Below are positions 22,453 to 35,927 of a stretch of 64,000 nucleotides of DNA, in pieces (position 1 is the stretch's first letter; each line of letters starts with the position of its first letter). Location of the stretch: contig CM065297.1 of assembly GCA_032871835.1 (NCBI GenBank), positions 16,599,098 through 16,663,097 of the forward strand, read 5' to 3'. The notes beneath the pieces were generated by a model, which was given only the letters and a program-made list of their open reading frames with translations, was not told the DNA's origin and did no database searches. The position numbers and the translations under genes are program-made. Source of the stretch: Dipteronia dyeriana. Taxonomy: Eukaryota; Streptophyta; Magnoliopsida; Sapindales; Sapindaceae.

Positions 22453-23883
22453 TCTTTTTGCTTCCAGATTTGGTTATATGAATTCTACTACAAAATCTGT
22501 CATTGCTTGGCCTTTGAGTGATGTCCTGGGCATATACTGAATATCAAATTCACTTAGCTCAATCACACATTTAGTTAATCTCCCTATATTTTTTGGCTTT
22601 TGTAGAAGTTGCTTAAGCGGGCAGTCGGTGAAAACCTAGATCGTATGTGCCTGAAAGTACGGCATCAGCTTTCTTGCTGCCGAAACCAATGCTAAAGCCA
22701 TTTTTTCTACCTGTGAATACCTAGTTTCAGTTGGAAGAAGAGCCTTGCTGGTATAGTACACTGGCCTCTGTATCCTGTCTCTATCCTAACTAGAACCGAG
22801 TTTACTGCTAACTCTGTAAGGGACAAGTACAGATGGAGTATTTCTCCCATTTCAGGTTTTGAAAGGATGAGAGATTGACCTAATTATTCTTTGATCCTCA
22901 GGAATGCCTGTTCACACTCTTCATTCCATTCAAGTCCTTTCCCCTTTTTGATCACTTTGAAAAAAAGAGCACATCTATCTGTGGCCTTCGAGATAAACTT
23001 GCCTAAGGAAGCTAAGCATTCTGTCAGGCGATGTACCTCTTTTAACGTCCTTGGTGAAGTCATTTTTTGAAGGGCTTGGATCTTCTCGGGATCCACTTCG
23101 ATCTCCCTTTGGTGAACTTGGAAACCAAGGAACCTTCCTGAAGGAACCCCAAATAGGCACTTTTTTGGATTTAACTTCATCTGATATGTTCTAAGGACAT
23201 CGAAAGTTTCACATAGGTCTGAAGCATGTTTGCCTGCCGAGATACTTTTGGTTAACATGTCGTCTATGTAAACTTCCATGTTTCTTCCTATTTGACGAGC
23301 GAAGATTCTATTGACCAATCTTTGATATGTTGCCCTAACATTTTTTAGCCCAAAGGGCATTACTGTATAACAGTACAAGCCTTGATCGGTTGTGAATGCT
23401 GTTTTTTCTTCATCAGTTTTTTTCATCCGGATCCAATTGTATCCTGAATAGGCATCCATAAAACTGAGTAATTCATGACCCAATGTGGCATCGACCAGTT
23501 GGTCTATTCTAGGAAGTGGAAAACTATCTTTTAGGTAGACTTTGTTCAGATCCGTGAAGTCCATGCACATTCTCCATTGGCCATTATTCTTTTGGACTAA
23601 AACTACATTTGCTACCCACTGAGAGTAGTTGATTTCTCTGATCGACCTAACAGCGAGTAACTTCTCCACCTCTTGCTTGATTGCCCAACTACTCTCGAGG
23701 TTGAAAGATCTTATCTTTTGTATTACAGGTTTCATATTTGGATCCACTGCTAAATGATGTGATATTACTTGTGCATCTATCCCCACCATGTCTTCATGAC
23801 TCCATACGAACACATCTTTGTATTCTCTAAGCAAATCAATAAGATCTAGCTTAACATTTTCTTCTACATTGACCCCAATGTTG
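22453..23883 (-). pseudogene. Element A reverse transcriptase and first RNase H remains
   Basis: 336 codons are open from 23894 (the first few lie in element C) to 22884. RT blocks: CMDFTDLNKVYLKDSFPLPRID, FMDAYSGYNWIRM, TVMPFGLKNVRATYQRLVN, the MEVYIDDML active site (YIDD), CLFGVPSGRFLGF. From 22880 to 22460 the connection domain and a first RNase H (about 22500-22800) are readable only in pieces. The N-terminus is cut at 23883 by element C; the protein continues upstream at 33314. Confidence 0.9.
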
Positions 23884-25936
23884 TGTTGGAACACTGTTCA
23901 CCGGTTACACAGCGGAACTAAGTTTTAAATTTTTTATTACATATCATAATCTGTATCTGGGACCAGTGAACTTGAGATCATAATTATTTTTTGGAACTAA
24001 TACATACAATATGTAAACACAGGAAATTGAAATTGAAATAATCAAAAAGAAAATCTTACAACGTTTGGAGTCTCCTTCACTTTATGATATGCTCCTGTCT
24101 AAACCACTCGATCTTCCTTGCTATCTCCCGGATCTGGTAACTGCGTGTAGTCGCGCCATAGTCGCATGAACATGAACGGAGGGTCTAGAGAAATACTTGA
24201 AGAAACTATTTCTTCTCAATTTGGTGTATTGATTTCACGCACACATAAATTGCATCTCACTCAAAAAATATATTGCTTTTGATATATATATATATTTATA
24301 TTTTTTTCTTAAATCACACACCTTTATCAAAAATATATATATCACCCCTATCACAAATATATACCACGCCTATCACCTGTATAATGCGTTAATATATATA
24401 TATATATATACCTTTTTTTTTGCTTACGCAAACTCTTGCGTTATATATATATATATTAATAATATGTGTGTATCAAGTATTTACATCCTATGCAAATTCT
24501 TCTTTTGACTAATGTTTCTTGTGCACACACCAATTTGTATCCAATGCAATCTCTTGTGTTATTAATTGATATATATCTTTTAATTATCATTTTCAAATAT
24601 ATCTAATATATAAAAAGTGATAATAATTATTTTAAATTTAAACTTAAATTCAAATACATAGATAAATAATTTAGTAAAAATAAAATAATCATATTATTTT
24701 ATCTTCACCTAAATCCATATATCAACTAACACCCTCCAATTAATAGTTAATTAATAATTCATAATTATCAATATAATTAAATAATCTAATTATTTAATTA
24801 ATTTAACTATTAACATTCATTAATTAAATAATCTCATTATTCAATTAATTCCCGAATAAACACGTGTCACTTTTGTAATACAATTAATTGGATAATCCAA
24901 TTAATTTAACGTGACCCTTGTTACCTAAATCAATCGGGCTAACAAGGGGACCTAATGGACCCACGGTATTTTGAGCTCCAATAATCCTCAGAATAATTAA
25001 TTAAACTCTTTAACTAATATTCCTTGATTATTAACTCCGGTGTTATTCCACTAAAAATTTAAAGCTGCACACTCTCAACTGTAGACGCTTTTACACAGAC
25101 CGATACAACTCGGTGTCCATCGATATAGCTATTACACATGGTGTGATCCTCCACAGTAGTTCATAATTAGAGCTGGGTCATAATGTCCGTTATACCCCTC
25201 TAATTACATATATCCTTTAAGTACCGTTGATTCTATAATAAACAATAAATCTTATTTCCTTATGAAATTATGAGAGCGCTCATATTGTCCAAGCCCCGAA
25301 TCAGCCTTTAAAGGAACTACCATCCACTTCTCACAAGAAGGAGTGGATTCCACTATTGTGTACAAACCTTTCCAGCCACAAGCCACATCACAATCCTAAC
25401 ATACAAAGTATATTGATCAGGAAATGCATCTGACCTCACCCATGGTATATCAAAGAAGACGATTTAACCTGAAGGAGTCGATAAGACATTTAGGATTAAG
25501 ATCACCCACATATAGCCATCATTAGTTGATATATGAATCTCATTGGTAAACGGATCTTGGTGAGAGATTCATATAGATCATGGCCCAGTCCTACATGATC
25601 ACATCATATAAAGTTCCTCAATTCCCATATCTCATATGAATGATTCAGGATAGAATCATCGTACATTACGGAATGGACCACAACTATAGATTAACCACAA
25701 ATAAAGTACCCAACTTTATTTGCTATCTATGGACTATTTAGATTGCACGTCTCTTACTATATCCATCTGTAAATTACACTCATATACACAGTTCTAGATT
25801 ACATCCGGCAATCTTGGATATTAAATATATGCACAAGTTATAAAATAAATGACACAACATGAATGAATGAACTTTCTCTTTTATTTGTTTCATAAATCCA
25901 TTTACAAATTACATCTTTAGGGCATAAACCCCAACA
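23884..25936 (-). repeat. 3' LTR of element C
   Basis: 2053 bp. It is very AT-rich in the middle, with TA dinucleotide runs near 24280-24460, and ends in GGCATAAACCCCAACA. It carries about 100 bp more than the partner at 31360-33313, mostly extra AT-rich sequence near 24400-24830. Confidence 0.9.
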
Positions 25937-25952
25937 ATCTCCCACTTGCACT
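25937..25952 (-). other. Polypurine tract of element C
   Basis: On minus, AAGTGGGAGAT lies directly before the TGTTGGGG start of the 3' LTR. The same tract sits beside the left LTR of element D at about 51879-51890. Confidence 0.7.
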
Positions 25953-26450
25953 AAAGCATGTGAGGCATGTCTCGTAACCCAAGACCATCTAGGTGACCCA
26001 AAAACACTTTAACCAGTAAGGTCTTTGCAAATGGATCAACATGATTGTCTTGTGAGGCTATATTCGTGACGATCATATCTTCTCTATGCACTATCTCTCT
26101 AGTGAGATGATAGTTTCTCTCTATATGCTTCCCTCTTTTGTGGCTTCTTGGTTTTTTTTTAATTAGCCAAAGCACTACTGTTATCACAATAAAGTGTGAT
26201 GGACTTATCCAGATCTGGAACAACTTCCAGATCACTCATGAATTTACGGAGCCAAACAACCTTTTTAGCAGCTTCACACGCGGCTACATATTCGGTTTCC
26301 ATGGTGGAGTCAGCAATACAAGATTGCTTGATACTTCTCCACATAATGGCTCCACCACCTAGGGTGAATACTGATCCAGAAGTGGATTTATTAGAATCCC
26401 TGTCTGACTAAAAATCAGAATCCGTGTATCCTAACGGGGATCAAATCCTG
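25951..26450 (-). pseudogene. Element C RNase H
   Basis: Copia RNase H blocks [24 protein letters not shown] and [13 protein letters not shown] (26344-26159) continue in a shifted frame with HIERNYHLTREIVHREDM and DPFAKTL down to the stop at 25951. A stop and a shift separate them near 26160. It ends only a few bases before the polypurine tract, as is normal for Copia. Confidence 0.88.
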
Positions 26451-27534
26451 CCCAGAATACACTAGCATATAGTCTCTCGTTCTCTGAAGATACTTGAGAA
26501 TTGTCTTGACAACAACCCAATGATCCAATCCTGGGTTTTACTGGTATCTACTGACTACTCTCACTGCATAGCAGATGTCCGGTCTCGTGCATAACATAGC
26601 ATACATGAGACTACCTACTGCCGATGCATAGGGTACACGTCTCATATCTTCAACTTCTTGAGGTGTCTTAGGACACTGTACCTTAGATAAGTGAACTCCA
26701 TGCCTAGAAGGTAAATTACCTTTCTTGGAGTTTTGTATAGAAAACCGTACAAGAATCTTGTCGATATATGATGCATGAGACAGTGCTATGAGTTTGTTCT
26801 TACGATCCCATATAAGTTGGATCCTTAAAACATAACTCGTCTCTCCCAAATCTTTCATTTGAAATTGGCTAGTCAGCCAGCCTTTTACATCAGACAACAC
26901 TCCCACATCATTCCCAATGAGTAGGATATCATCTACGTATAGGACCAAGAAAACTATTTTCTTATCAATGATGCGCTTGTAAACACAAGGCCATCGACGT
27001 TCTGCTCGAAGCCATAGGTTTTGATCACATCATCAAACCTTATGTTCCAAGATCTAGATGCTTGCTTAAGTCCATAGATGGACCTTTGCAACTTGCAAAC
27101 CTTTTGCTCTTGATCTGGAGACATGAATCCCTCTAGTTACATCATATAGATGCTCTCATCAAGATTGCCTTTCAAGAATGCAGTCTTGACATCCATTTGC
27201 CAATTTCCTAATCAAAATAGGCAGCAATGGATAAGAGAATCCTAATAGACTTAAACATGGCTTTTGACGAGAAGGTCTCTTCATAATCGACCCCCTCTTT
27301 TTGGGTATAACCCTTGGCCACTAGCCTTGCCTTGAATGTCTCTACCTTCCCGTATACTCCTCTCTTTCTCTTGTAGATCCACTTACACCCTATAGGTTTT
27401 ACCCCATCCGGTAAGTCTACAAAGTCCCAGACCGAGTTAGAGTACAACGACTCCATCTCGAGATTCATGGCTTTAAGCCATTCCTCTTTATCAGGATCTT
27501 CCATTGCATTCTTAAATGTCAATGGTTCATCCAC
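26451..27534 (-). pseudogene. Element C reverse transcriptase
   Basis: 27534-27208 holds the RT start ([50 protein letters not shown]). After a frameshift region, 26948-26538 holds the active site VLYVDDILLIGND (YVDD), MKDLGE, and SLMYAMLCTRPDICYAV. The middle (SIYGLKQASRSW-like) is readable near 27050 in another frame. Confidence 0.9.
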
Positions 27535-27555
27535 ACTATCAGCATGGACAACACA

Positions 27556-28938
27556 TTATCCCTCACCTATACCTAAATAACATTCAGGTTGTCTCACAAC
27601 CCTCTCACTATGTCTAGGTGGTAGTGTATCCTGATCAGGAACCATCTGACTCTCAGATGTTTGTGGATCAACAACTCTTGTTGATGAAGCACTAGTCTTA
27701 CCAGACTCTAACTCATTCAACACAATCTTAGAACGAGGTTTATGATCACTATTATAATTTTCCTCAAGAAATGTTGCGTTTGTTGATACAAATACTTTCT
27801 TATCTTCGGGACTATAGAAGTGTCCAACTCTGGTCTTGGAGTATCCTACAAATAGGGAGACCACATACTTAAAGTCTAACATTCCACTTCTGTTCTTTAG
27901 CACGTGTGCTGGACACCTCCATATGCGGAAATATTGCAAACTAGCTTTATGACCATTCCACAACTCTAAGGGAGTCTTAGGAACAGATTTGGATGGCACC
28001 ACATTCAAATTGTATACCACTATTTGTAACGCATATCCCCAAAAGGAATTTGGTAATGATGAGAAACTAATCATAGATCTCATCATTTCCATTGGGGTTC
28101 TATTTCTCCTTTATGCTATACCATTTTACTGAGATGTACCGGGAGCTATGAGTTGGGAAAATATCCCATGCTCAACCATGAAGTCTTCAAACTCTTGGTC
28201 AATGTACTCACCTCCATGATCCGATTGTAGTGACTTGATAGTCCTACCTAATTGATTCTCAACTTCAGCTCGGAATTCTTTGAACATTTCTAATGTTTCC
28301 GACTTCCACTGCATTAGGTAGACGTATCTGTATCTTGAGTAGTCATCTATAAAGGTGACATAATACTCATAAGCACCCCTAGCTTTAACATTCATTGGTC
28401 CGCAGACGTCTGTATGTATAGGCTCTAGCGGTTCTTTAGCTCTAAGCCCTTTTCTCGTAAAAGGTCTCTTAGTCATCTTACCTTCCAGACAAGATTCGTA
28501 GACATGTAAGGTGCCAACTTTTAACTCACTTAAAGGTCCGCCTTTTACTAGTCTGTCTATCCGATCAAGGTTGATATGACCAGACCTTAGATGCCAGAGA
28601 TACGTGTCATTATCTGGAGAAATCTTACGTCGTTTAGTTTTTGGTTTTTCAACCTTAAACATTTCGGTGTTTAGCAGTGTAGTATGTATTAACGGTCTTA
28701 ACACATACAAATTGTTTTCATTAATTCCTGAACAAATATTCAGACCATTCTTTTCAATAATAACAGACTTATTACTAAACGAAACTGAATATTTTTGTTC
28801 TAACAACTTAGAAACGAAAATCAAATTCCGTGTAAATCCAGGAATATAAAATACATTGTACAACAATATATAATTATTATAAAAACGTAATCTAATTACG
28901 CCCACTGCTCGTGCTGACACGACATCCTCTAACCCCAT
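27556..28938 (-). pseudogene. Element C integrase
   Basis: The His/His part HLRSGHINLDRI is followed by YESCLEGKM, where the usual first Cys of the pair is replaced by Tyr. The catalytic core has HTDVCGPM (Asp), SDHGGEY (Asp), and FEDFMVEHGI near the Glu. A stop at 28126-28128 is TAA where element D has CAA. The C-terminal part ([61 protein letters not shown]) runs to 27556 in the same frame. Confidence 0.9.
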
Positions 28939-28983
28939 ACGTATTGAGAAGGCTTGCTCCTCTAGCTGTGTCCAAGAATCAGT

Positions 28984-29850
28984 CTATTGTAAAGATAAAC
29001 AAACATGGTTAGTGGCCCCCGAATCAACTATCCAGGGTGAATAATCATCTTCCACTAAACACGACTCAAGAACAAGTAAATCATATTTACTTTTCTTGGA
29101 CTTCTTCTTGCTTTGGGATTTCTCGGGTTTGGGCTTACCCTTCGCTTTCCCAGTAGACCTCTTTCTCTTCTTATTATTAGAGTAAGAAGATGGTACGGTA
29201 ACATTTGCCTCACCGGTCTTACCCTTGTTTTCCTTAGTCAAGGACTCAAAGGTAGTGAGCTCGTTTAGCAACTGCATGAGATTGAACCTTAACTTGTTCA
29301 TCCCGTAGTTGCTCTTAAAATGATCGAAACTCTTCGTAAGAGTCATTAGTATGATGCTCACTAAACTGGGTTCATCAATGGCCTCGCCATTGACTTCTGC
29401 TGTGTTGAAGTAGGACATCATGCTTAGGATATGTTCCCGAACTGACGTACATTTCTTCATACGAGCGAGCATAGTGGAACAAACAGCTTCGTGTCGCTTT
29501 TGCTCGGAGAGTTGCCCGAGCATAGCTTGCAATGACTCCATGATTTTGAATGCTGAAGTCATTGCTTCATGCTTTGTGACAAGCACGTCTGTCATATAAG
29601 CCAACAGATATGTTCGGGCCTTCTTATCAGATGACGCCCATCGCTCGTATGCCTTGTGAACAGTTCGTGTGGCATTGGCAGCAGACACAGGAGGACTTTC
29701 CTCCGTAGGCACAAACTTGAGGCCTTTGGTGACCAAAAATGCATTAATGTTAAGTTTCCACTTAGTGTAGTTATCACCAGTTAATATGTCGTTTACGAGA
29801 ATTTGAAGTAATGGAGAAGACATTATTGTTGAAATAAATAAAACATTCAT
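28984..29850 (-). pseudogene. Element C gag and protease
   Basis: 288 codons from 29850. The gag part (LTGDNYTKWKLNINAFLV, FKIMESLQAML, MNKLRFNLMQLLNELTTFE) ends in a Lys-rich segment (GKPKPEKSQSKKKSKKSK) with no CCHC knuckle. The protease active site follows directly: WIVDSGATNHVC (DSGA). The frame then stops with TAG at 28984-28986, where element D has TGG. Absence of the knuckle is shared with D, so it is probably a family trait rather than recent damage. Confidence 0.9.
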
Positions 29851-31345
29851 TCAGACATTTATTTAAAATAAGTGTGAGTGCTTTGGCATAAATTTAAACA
29901 TGATGCATGAGCATGTTTAACGAACTAGAACTACCCTAAAACTAGTTGCTATACAACGACAATCCAACATACCATAAAGAAGTGCCGCCTTAGGGTCGGT
30001 CAAGTCTTTGCATGTTGGACCGAGACATTCTCAATCAAATGATATTCTAGAATAACTCTTATTCCATATCATTCAACCACGTTCATTCAGTCAGGTTTTT
30101 AATTAAGAAACTTAATCAAAACCTTCGTGAGTGTAACCCACAATTTCAGATCTCACGAGCTTAACTCGAGAATTGCCGCCTTAGGGTCGGTCAATCCCGA
30201 AATACCCTAAGAAATCCTATCTGTTAGGAAGTCAACCTTGGTATTGACCTTTGTGGAAACCCTTCTTAGGGAGGACGAAAGCAAAGCCGTCACGAGACAC
30301 CACTCGGATCTCACGGTGTTGAACTAATGATGGAGACCGCGAGATATTTATGTCACATATCCCTCTCCCACTCACTATTTTAAAATTAGGGTTTTTTATT
30401 AACCGTTAATGCACTTATACTCTACAGGATTAAACGACTAACTTTAATCAAGTTATCTAACACATTAACTAATTAAAAACAAATTCTAATTAACTAATAA
30501 ATTATAAATGATTTTTAACAATTAAAAATCTAATATATTAGTAAATAATCTAAGCTTTTGTAAACTATTTACTAAGGTCAGATTATTATGTTAGTGTTTA
30601 CCAAGTTTTAACTATTAAAACTCTAACATTTTATTCGGTTCATTTATTATTAGGTTATTAATCATATTAATCCTAATTATAATAAATGACCCTATTAATC
30701 TAACTTATTAAACTCTTTAATAACTAGATTAATATTAATGAGAATTACCAAGTTTTCTAACAGTTAAAAAACTAATCTCATTATTCATAGCCAATTTATG
30801 TATTTGCCCATTTTAATCACATTAAAAAAATATAAAAAATATCAGGCTATGATGCATGTATGACATATCAAATATATTTGTGTAGGCACATCTAATCTAA
30901 ATGACATACGTATGCATGACAACTTTTATCATCATATAATATAAAGCATACATGAATTGACCGAGTACTGTGGATTATTTAACCTAAAAAATTGAAATAT
31001 AAAATTACAAAAAAATTCTCAAGGCATTCCTTGGTCTTCTTGTAACTTCCGAGTCTTCCAGTCTCTTCAGATCACTCCAATTCATCTCATGAATCATTCT
31101 TCACGATTTTTCAAGGTCTTCAATATAGGTTACATTTTTTTTACAATACAATAACAGTAAAAAAAAATACAACCCATAAAACCTAAATCCACAGTACCAT
31201 ATAATTAACGATCAATCATGTTTCTGTAAATAAAAAATAATTAATATATATATACAAAAACAACATACAGTCAATTTAAATCGTGCCTACACAATCATAC
31301 ATACAGGAGTATTGAAAACAATTTTATGTTCCGAAAATCAAATAG
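29851..31345 (-). other. Leader region of element C
   Basis: About 1.5 kb between gag and the 5' LTR without a supportable ORF. A block GCCGCCTTAGGGTCGGTCAA occurs twice (about 29984 and 30175). The middle is AT-rich. The same leader, diverged, is in element D at 55797-57316. Confidence 0.75.
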
Positions 31346-31357
31346 GTTCTGATACTA
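31346..31357 (-). other. Primer-binding site of element C
   Basis: On minus it reads TAGTATCAGAAC, two bases after the LTR end. It matches the initiator-Met site TGGTATCAGAGC with two changes. Element D keeps the unchanged form. Confidence 0.75.
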
Positions 31358-31359
31358 AT

Positions 31360-33313
31360 TGTTAGAACCCTATTCACCAGTTACACAGCGAAACTAGGTT
31401 TTAAATTTTTTATTACAGGTCATAATCTGTATCTAGGACCAGTGAACTTGGGATCGTAATTATTATTCTGAACTAATACATACAATATGTAAACACATGA
31501 AATTGAAATCGATATAATCAAAAAGAAAATCTTACCAACGTTTGGAGGCCCCTTCAATTTATAATATGCTTCTGTCTGAACTACTCGCTCTTCCTTGCTA
31601 TCTCTCGGATCTAGTAACTGCGTGTTGGCGCGTCACAGTCTCAAGAACTTGAATGGAGGGTGTAGAGAAATACTTGAAGAAACTCTTTCTTCTCAATTTG
31701 GTGTATTGATTTCATGCACACATAAATTGCATCTCATGCAAAAAATATATTGCTTTTGAAATATATATTTATATTTTTTTCTTAAATCACACACCTTTAT
31801 CACAAATATATATATCACCCCTATCACAAATATATATCACGCCTATCACCTGTATCATGAGTTTATATATATATATATTAATAATATGTGTGTATCAAGT
31901 ATTTGCATCCTATACAAATTGATCTTTTGATTAATGTTTCATGTGCACACATCAATTTGCATCCAATGCAATCTCTTATGTTATTAATTGATATATATCT
32001 TTTAATTATCCTTTTCAAATATATATAATCTATTAAAAGTGATAATAAGTATTTGAAATTTAAACTTATATTCAAATACTTAAATAAATGATTTAGTAAA
32101 AATAAAATAATCCTATTATTTATCTTCACCTAAATCCATATATCAACTAACACCCTCAAATTAATAGTTAATTAATAATTCATAATTATCAATATAATTA
32201 AATAATCTCATTATTCAATTAATTCCCGAATAAACACTTGTCACTTTTGTAACACAATTTATTGGACAATCCAATTAATTAACCGTGACCCTTGTTACCT
32301 AAATCAATCAGGCTAGCAAGGGGACCTAATGGACCCACAGTATTTTGAACTCGAATAATCCTCAGAATCATTAATTAAACTCTTTAATTAATATTCCTTG
32401 ATTATTAACTCATGTGTTATTTCACTAAAAACCCAAAGCTGCACTCTCTCAACTGTAGACGCTTTTACACAGACCGATTCAACTCGGTGTCCATAGATAT
32501 AGCTATTACACATGGTGTGATCCTCCACAGTAGTTCATAATTAGCGTTGTGTCATAATGTCCGTTATACCTCTCTAATTACATATATCCTTTAAGTACCG
32601 TTGATTCTATAATGAACAATAAATCCTATTTCCTTACGGAATTAGGAGAGCGCTCATATTGTCCAAGCCCCGAATCAACCCTTAAGGGAACTACCATCTA
32701 CTTCTCATAAGACGGAGTGGATTCCACTATTGTGTACAAACCTTCCCATCCACAAGCCAAACCGTAATCCCAACATACAGAGTATATTGATCAGGAAATG
32801 CATCTGACCTCATCCATGGTATATCAAAGACTACAATTTAACCTGAAGGAGTCGATAAGACACTCAGGATTAAGATCATCCATATATAGCCATCATTAGT
32901 TGATATATATGAATCTCATCGGTGAACGGATCTTGGTGTGAGATTCATATAGATCATGGCCCAGTCCTATATGATCACATCATACAAGGTGCCTCCATTC
33001 CCATATCTCATATGAATGATTCAGGATATAATCATCGTACATTACGGAATGGACCACAACTATAGATTAACCACAAATAAAGTACCCAACTTTATTTGCT
33101 ATCTATGGACTCTTTAGATTGCGCGTCTCTTACTGTATCCATATGTATATGACACTCATATACACAGTTCGAGATTACATCTGGCAATTTTCGATGTTAA
33201 ATATATGCACAGGTTATAAAATAAACGACACAACATGAATGAATTGAACTTTTTTATTTATTTATTTCATAAATCCATTTACAAATTACATCTTTAGGGC
33301 ATAAACCCCAACA
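31360..33313 (-). repeat. 5' LTR of element C
   Basis: 1954 bp. It starts TGTTAGAACCC and ends CATAAACCCCAACA, and is clearly homologous throughout to 23884-25936. Confidence 0.9.
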
Positions 33314-35879
33314 TTTTGACCTTCCTATCTGGTTCATCTTCCTTTAAGACCACCTCATATATTGGTTCACTCTTTAATGTCTCCGGTTCTTTCCTTGGAT
33401 TGAACTCGAACAACTGTGATCCTTCTTACTTGATCTGATCTGGTTGAGTTAAGGTGCATATTTGGTGTTCAATATTATCTCTTTCTTTGCAAACCGAGAG
33501 ATTAGCTCTTCTAGCCATCTCTTGCGACCCCTTGATTGTTTCTACCCCCATTCAGTTGAGAACTTGATCATCAGAGCGTAAATAGTTGTTACCACCTTTG
33601 TTTTGTTCAGGAAATGTCGACCTAGTAGTGCATTATAAGGCCAGCCATCCATATCTACCACCAAAAAGTCGAGTAATACTATTTTCTAGCAATGAGCTAC
33701 TATGATCTTCACGGGAAACTTCACTGTTCTGAGAGACCTAACCACGACTCCCCTGAATCCTCTGAGTGGGGTATGGAAAGGTTGCAAGTCCTATCGATCC
33801 AATCTGAGCTGATCATAAATAGCCACATTGAAGATGTCTGTCGAGCTACCATTGTCCACTAAAATTCTCCTAACTTCTCTATGGCCAATTCGGGCACTAA
33901 TAACGAGAGCGTCATACTATTAGAAGTCGACCCCATGTGAGTCAGCTTCAGTGAATATTATCGGGTCATATCCTTCCTTTATTCTTTTCGGATCTAGCTC
34001 AATGGAGTTAACGTCAAAATTCTGTCTTGCCTTCACCGCATTCGGATTTACTGAGTACGCTCTCGGTTACTTCTCACAGTTGATGGTCCTTTGAGAATGG
34101 TCTGTATCACTCCATTTTCTTTGGGACTGGCCCTTTTGTTTTGACCAGAATTACGATCTCTCGTCTTGGTCTCTTTTTGAATTTCTGACTTCTCATATTT
34201 CTTTAGGATTATATCTTGCAGATGTCTTTCCCGAATGACGGTCTCTATATAGTCTCAAAGCTGGTAACATTTGGATGTCTCGTGTTCGGTTTCCTTATGG
34301 AACCTGTAATATTTCGTTGTGTCTCACCGAGCAAATTGGGACTATCGACGTGGCTCCTTCACCAGATTCTTCTCTTCTAGTATTGTCAGGATCTCTTCCT
34401 GTCTTTTCCGAAGCGGGGTGTAGTTCGTATATTTTCCTTGAAATATTTCCCTGGTTTGGTCAGCATTACGTCCATTTCCCCCGTCTTTTCTTCTCTCTTT
34501 GCTATTTCCTTTTTGTTTCCTTTTATGGTTTTATGACTATGATTCGGCATCCTTTTGTTCTGTTCTGCCCCCATGCATGTAACTGCCTCATATTGCCAAC
34601 TCTTAATCTTCTGCTAGAGCATATCCACCTGCCATATCCATCATATATGTGTGTCTAGTTAGACGAGCTCTTCATAGGTCAAAAGACAACCGCCCATTCT
34701 GTAAGTTATTTATAAATGCAGCGATTATTGCTTCATCATTCGCGCTGCCGATTTTTGAGACCGCATGGCCGAATCTTTCTAGATACTTCTTTAGTGACTC
34801 GTCTTTCCCTTGCTTCAGCTGAGAAAGGTAAGCCACCGATTTTTTCCTAAGCATATTCCCTAGAAATTATCTTGAGAAGCTTCTGCTCAACTTGCTGAAA
34901 CTCCCAATACTTGCAAGAGGTAATCTCCTGAACCATCTTGAACCAGTATCCCTGAGGGTTTGTGGGAAGTTAATGCACATTAAAGGATCGATGTGGGCAT
35001 ACTTGGCCAAGGCACTCTTATATCGTCTGACATGTTCTTTAGGGTCTGTATCCTTTTTAAACTGTTCCACGTGTGGCATCATGAATCTCTCCGGGAATGG
35101 CGTTCGTAGGATGTTTCTGGTAATAGGGCTATCAGAATCATCATCAGATAACTCATTATATCCGTATCGCCTAATCAACATGTCCATTTGACACCTGTTG
35201 TTCTCGACTTCTCGGGTCAAGCTCTGAATCACGACATCTCTGTTGCTCACCGACTCTTCACGATGGTTAAGCTGTTGAGTGATTGTCATACCTGTTTCCA
35301 TGTCCTCTTCATTCTGCCCCCGAGTCTCACGAGCCAAACTTTGTAAACGTATGGTCTCACAACGATGTTTACGATGGTGCCGATCACTATCATCTGATGA
35401 CGATGACAGATTTCTTCGCCGATCATATTTACGGTGCCTATCATAGCTTGTCTGACCGTGACTTCACCTTTGGTGTGGTCGTTCTTCTGCGGGTATTTCA
35501 CGATCCTTGTATTGGTTGCATATAGTACCCACAGTCTGGTTGATTGGAACTGAGTTCCTAACGGCTACTGGTGCATCTAGTTCAGGCCCAATTACAACCG
35601 ATCAGAGCCTAGGAGGTGATGGAGGATTTGGCGGGTGCACCTCTCCTGCGGCCAATAGATCTATTCCTTCTTACGTCACATCCGTTAGCAATTGTTACAA
35701 TACATCACAAAAATGACACGCTATATCCTCGCTGGTGGGAAGGACTTGCAGGATGCCAGCTAGGGATATCGGTTGGTTCCCGGTGATTGTGGTGGGATCT
35801 TGAGTAGTCCTGCCTATATGAGCATTATCTGAAGATTTTCATATGTCCCTAGAACTATCTTTGCTTCCGCTACCAGCCA
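33314..35879 (-). pseudogene. Element A gag and protease
   Basis: The likely start is the ATG at 35879 (MAGSGSKDSSRD), followed quickly by stops. The best open part is 35337-34867: RYGYNELSDDD, TPFPERFMMPHVEQFKKDTDPKEHVRRYKSALA, FPQTLRDTGSRWFRRLP, a typical Tat gag. The segment 34854-34672 continues it (YLSQLKQGKDESLKKYLERF). Near 33850 the protease reads IGHREVRRILVDNGSSTDIF, with DNGSS as the active site. Stops are frequent. The left end is cut by element C at 33313, and RT continues at 23883. Confidence 0.85.
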
Positions 35880-35927
35880 TTGCTAAAACAGATCAAAGGT
35901 TTAACCGCCCCTCCTTCTAGTGCTAAT

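Larger units (their letters stand above)
23884..33313 (-). mobile_element. Element C: Ty1/Copia retrotransposon nested in element A
   Basis: Two long LTRs (23884-25936 and 31360-33313) have TG...CA ends, with flanks TGTTG (23879-23883) and TTTTG (33314-33318) as a 5-bp target duplication with one change. The minus-strand order is gag, protease, integrase, RT, RNase H, the Copia order. Primer-binding site and polypurine tract lie beside the LTRs as expected. One reading frame runs from 29850 to 27208 with only in-frame stops, then a frameshift precedes the RT active site. It is the same family as element D. Confidence 0.92.

Noticed and set aside
34275..34658. A 127-codon plus-strand frame with hydrophobic character
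   Set aside because: It lies antisense to the gag-protease region of element A and shows no known motif.
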